Source: an uncultured Microbacterium sp.
Lineage (GTDB): Bacteria; Actinomycetota; Actinomycetes; Actinomycetales; Microbacteriaceae
DNA length: 64,000 nucleotides
Assembly (NCBI RefSeq): GCF_900078385.1
Contig: NZ_FLQR01000010.1
Location: 1-64,000 of the forward strand
Reading direction: 5' to 3'
Positions 63,755 through 64,000 of the stretch are shown here, in pieces. Numbering within the stretch: the first letter of the stretch is position 1; the number at the start of each line of letters is the position of its first letter. The position numbers and the translations under genes are program-made. The notes beneath the pieces were generated by a model. It saw only the letters and a list, made by a program, of their open reading frames with translations, ran no database searches and was not told the DNA's origin.

Positions 63755-63798
63755 GCCGTTCAGCCTACCGAGCGGGGTCCGGCGAAGCCGTGCAGCGC

Positions 63799-63866
63799 TG
63801 AGAAACCACATCCGGCATGACAAACCACGCCGGAGCGGGTTTCTCATGTTGATCGTGGTTTCTCAG
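63799..63866. repeat. GAGAAACCAC hairpin repeat, copy 2
   Basis: The same element as at 63100, in the same orientation, with a few changes (CAAACCAC for GAAACCAC in one arm, GAGCGGG for GAGGTGG in the core). The two copies flank the GNAT gene about 699 bp apart. Confidence 0.85.
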
Positions 63867-63913
63867 CGGCGCGGCCGCGGGGCGCAGTGCGGCGAGACCG
63901 CCGGGCGGGCGGG

Positions 63914-64000
63914 TCAGGCCGAGGCGGCGGCGACGAGCTCGCGCGCGCCGGCGTCGAGCGCGGCGAGCCGCGCCGCGGCGTCCTCGGCGGAGGTCCCGCG
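63914..64000 (-). CDS. C-terminal end of an unidentified gene (cut by window edge)
   Basis: An open frame enters from the right edge and ends in TGA at 63914, giving 28 codons rich in Ala and Arg (AARLAALDAGARELVAAASA). Codon use fits the genome, but the fragment is too short to name. The track does not list it. Confidence 0.45.
   Translation of the reverse strand, partial: RGTSAEDAAARLAALDAGARELVAAASA

Noticed and set aside
63100-63866. Composite transposon or attachment sites around the GNAT gene
   Set aside because: There is no transposase, integrase, target duplication or tRNA; the element is better described as a dispersed hairpin repeat.

Overview
The window is chromosomal DNA from a high-GC actinobacterium. 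Strong GGAGG ribosome sites, many GTG starts, leaderless TANNNT promoters, a RamB-type regulator next to a GTP-dependent PEP carboxykinase, and the protein sequences all suggest Microbacteriaceae, probably Microbacterium. This is inference; no database was searched. About 59 genes are packed densely, with two genes cut by the window edges. I saw no rRNA, tRNA, CRISPR array, phage or transposase.

Layout: (1) 1-10168 is an aromatic-acid catabolic island. It holds an hpaE-like dehydrogenase (cut), a GntR regulator, a fused FAH-RraA enzyme, an MHS transporter, an IclR regulator, a flavoprotein aromatic hydroxylase, a ThDP enzyme and a succinate-semialdehyde dehydrogenase. Three of its promoters share a TCGTATACGA-like palindrome, and one also carries tandem IclR-type boxes. 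(2) 10230-15200 holds an AlkZ-like protein, ramB and pckG, then an array of intergenic repeats. (3) 15201-20143 holds two divergent ABC systems: an exporter with a small HTH regulator, and a DrrAB/NodIJ-like system. (4) 20144-26095 holds a repeat copy, a second MHS transporter, a small membrane protein and ribD-ribE-ribBA-ribH behind an FMN riboswitch. (5) 26218-38998 holds glpD-glpK, an Fpg/Nei glycosylase, a GNAT enzyme, a DUF559 protein flanked by palindromic repeats, trpS, ppsR-ppsA, xthA and a YihY protein.

(6) 39045-42613 is sdhCDAB, with a 15-bp tandem repeat before sdhA. (7) 42823-52360 holds manC, then a nucleoside import and salvage unit (BMP lipoprotein, duplicated ATPase, two permeases, cdd, deoA, add). 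(8) 52465-54082 is a three-gene molybdopterin/flavin/zinc-ribbon redox unit. (9) 54104-63071 is a mannitol PTS locus: an EIIB-like protein, HPr, EI, MtlA, MtlF, MtlD and a trailing flavin monooxygenase, with a divergent PRD activator. (10) 63072-64000 holds a GNAT gene between two copies of a hairpin repeat, plus a cut gene.

Together these genes import and oxidise aromatic acids, glycerol, nucleosides and mannitol, feed the TCA cycle, and return carbon to sugars through PckG and PpsA. The least explained parts are the FAH-RraA fusion and its two-regulator circuit, the Moco/DUF6510 unit, the families of intergenic repeats, and the large set of genes that look leaderless.
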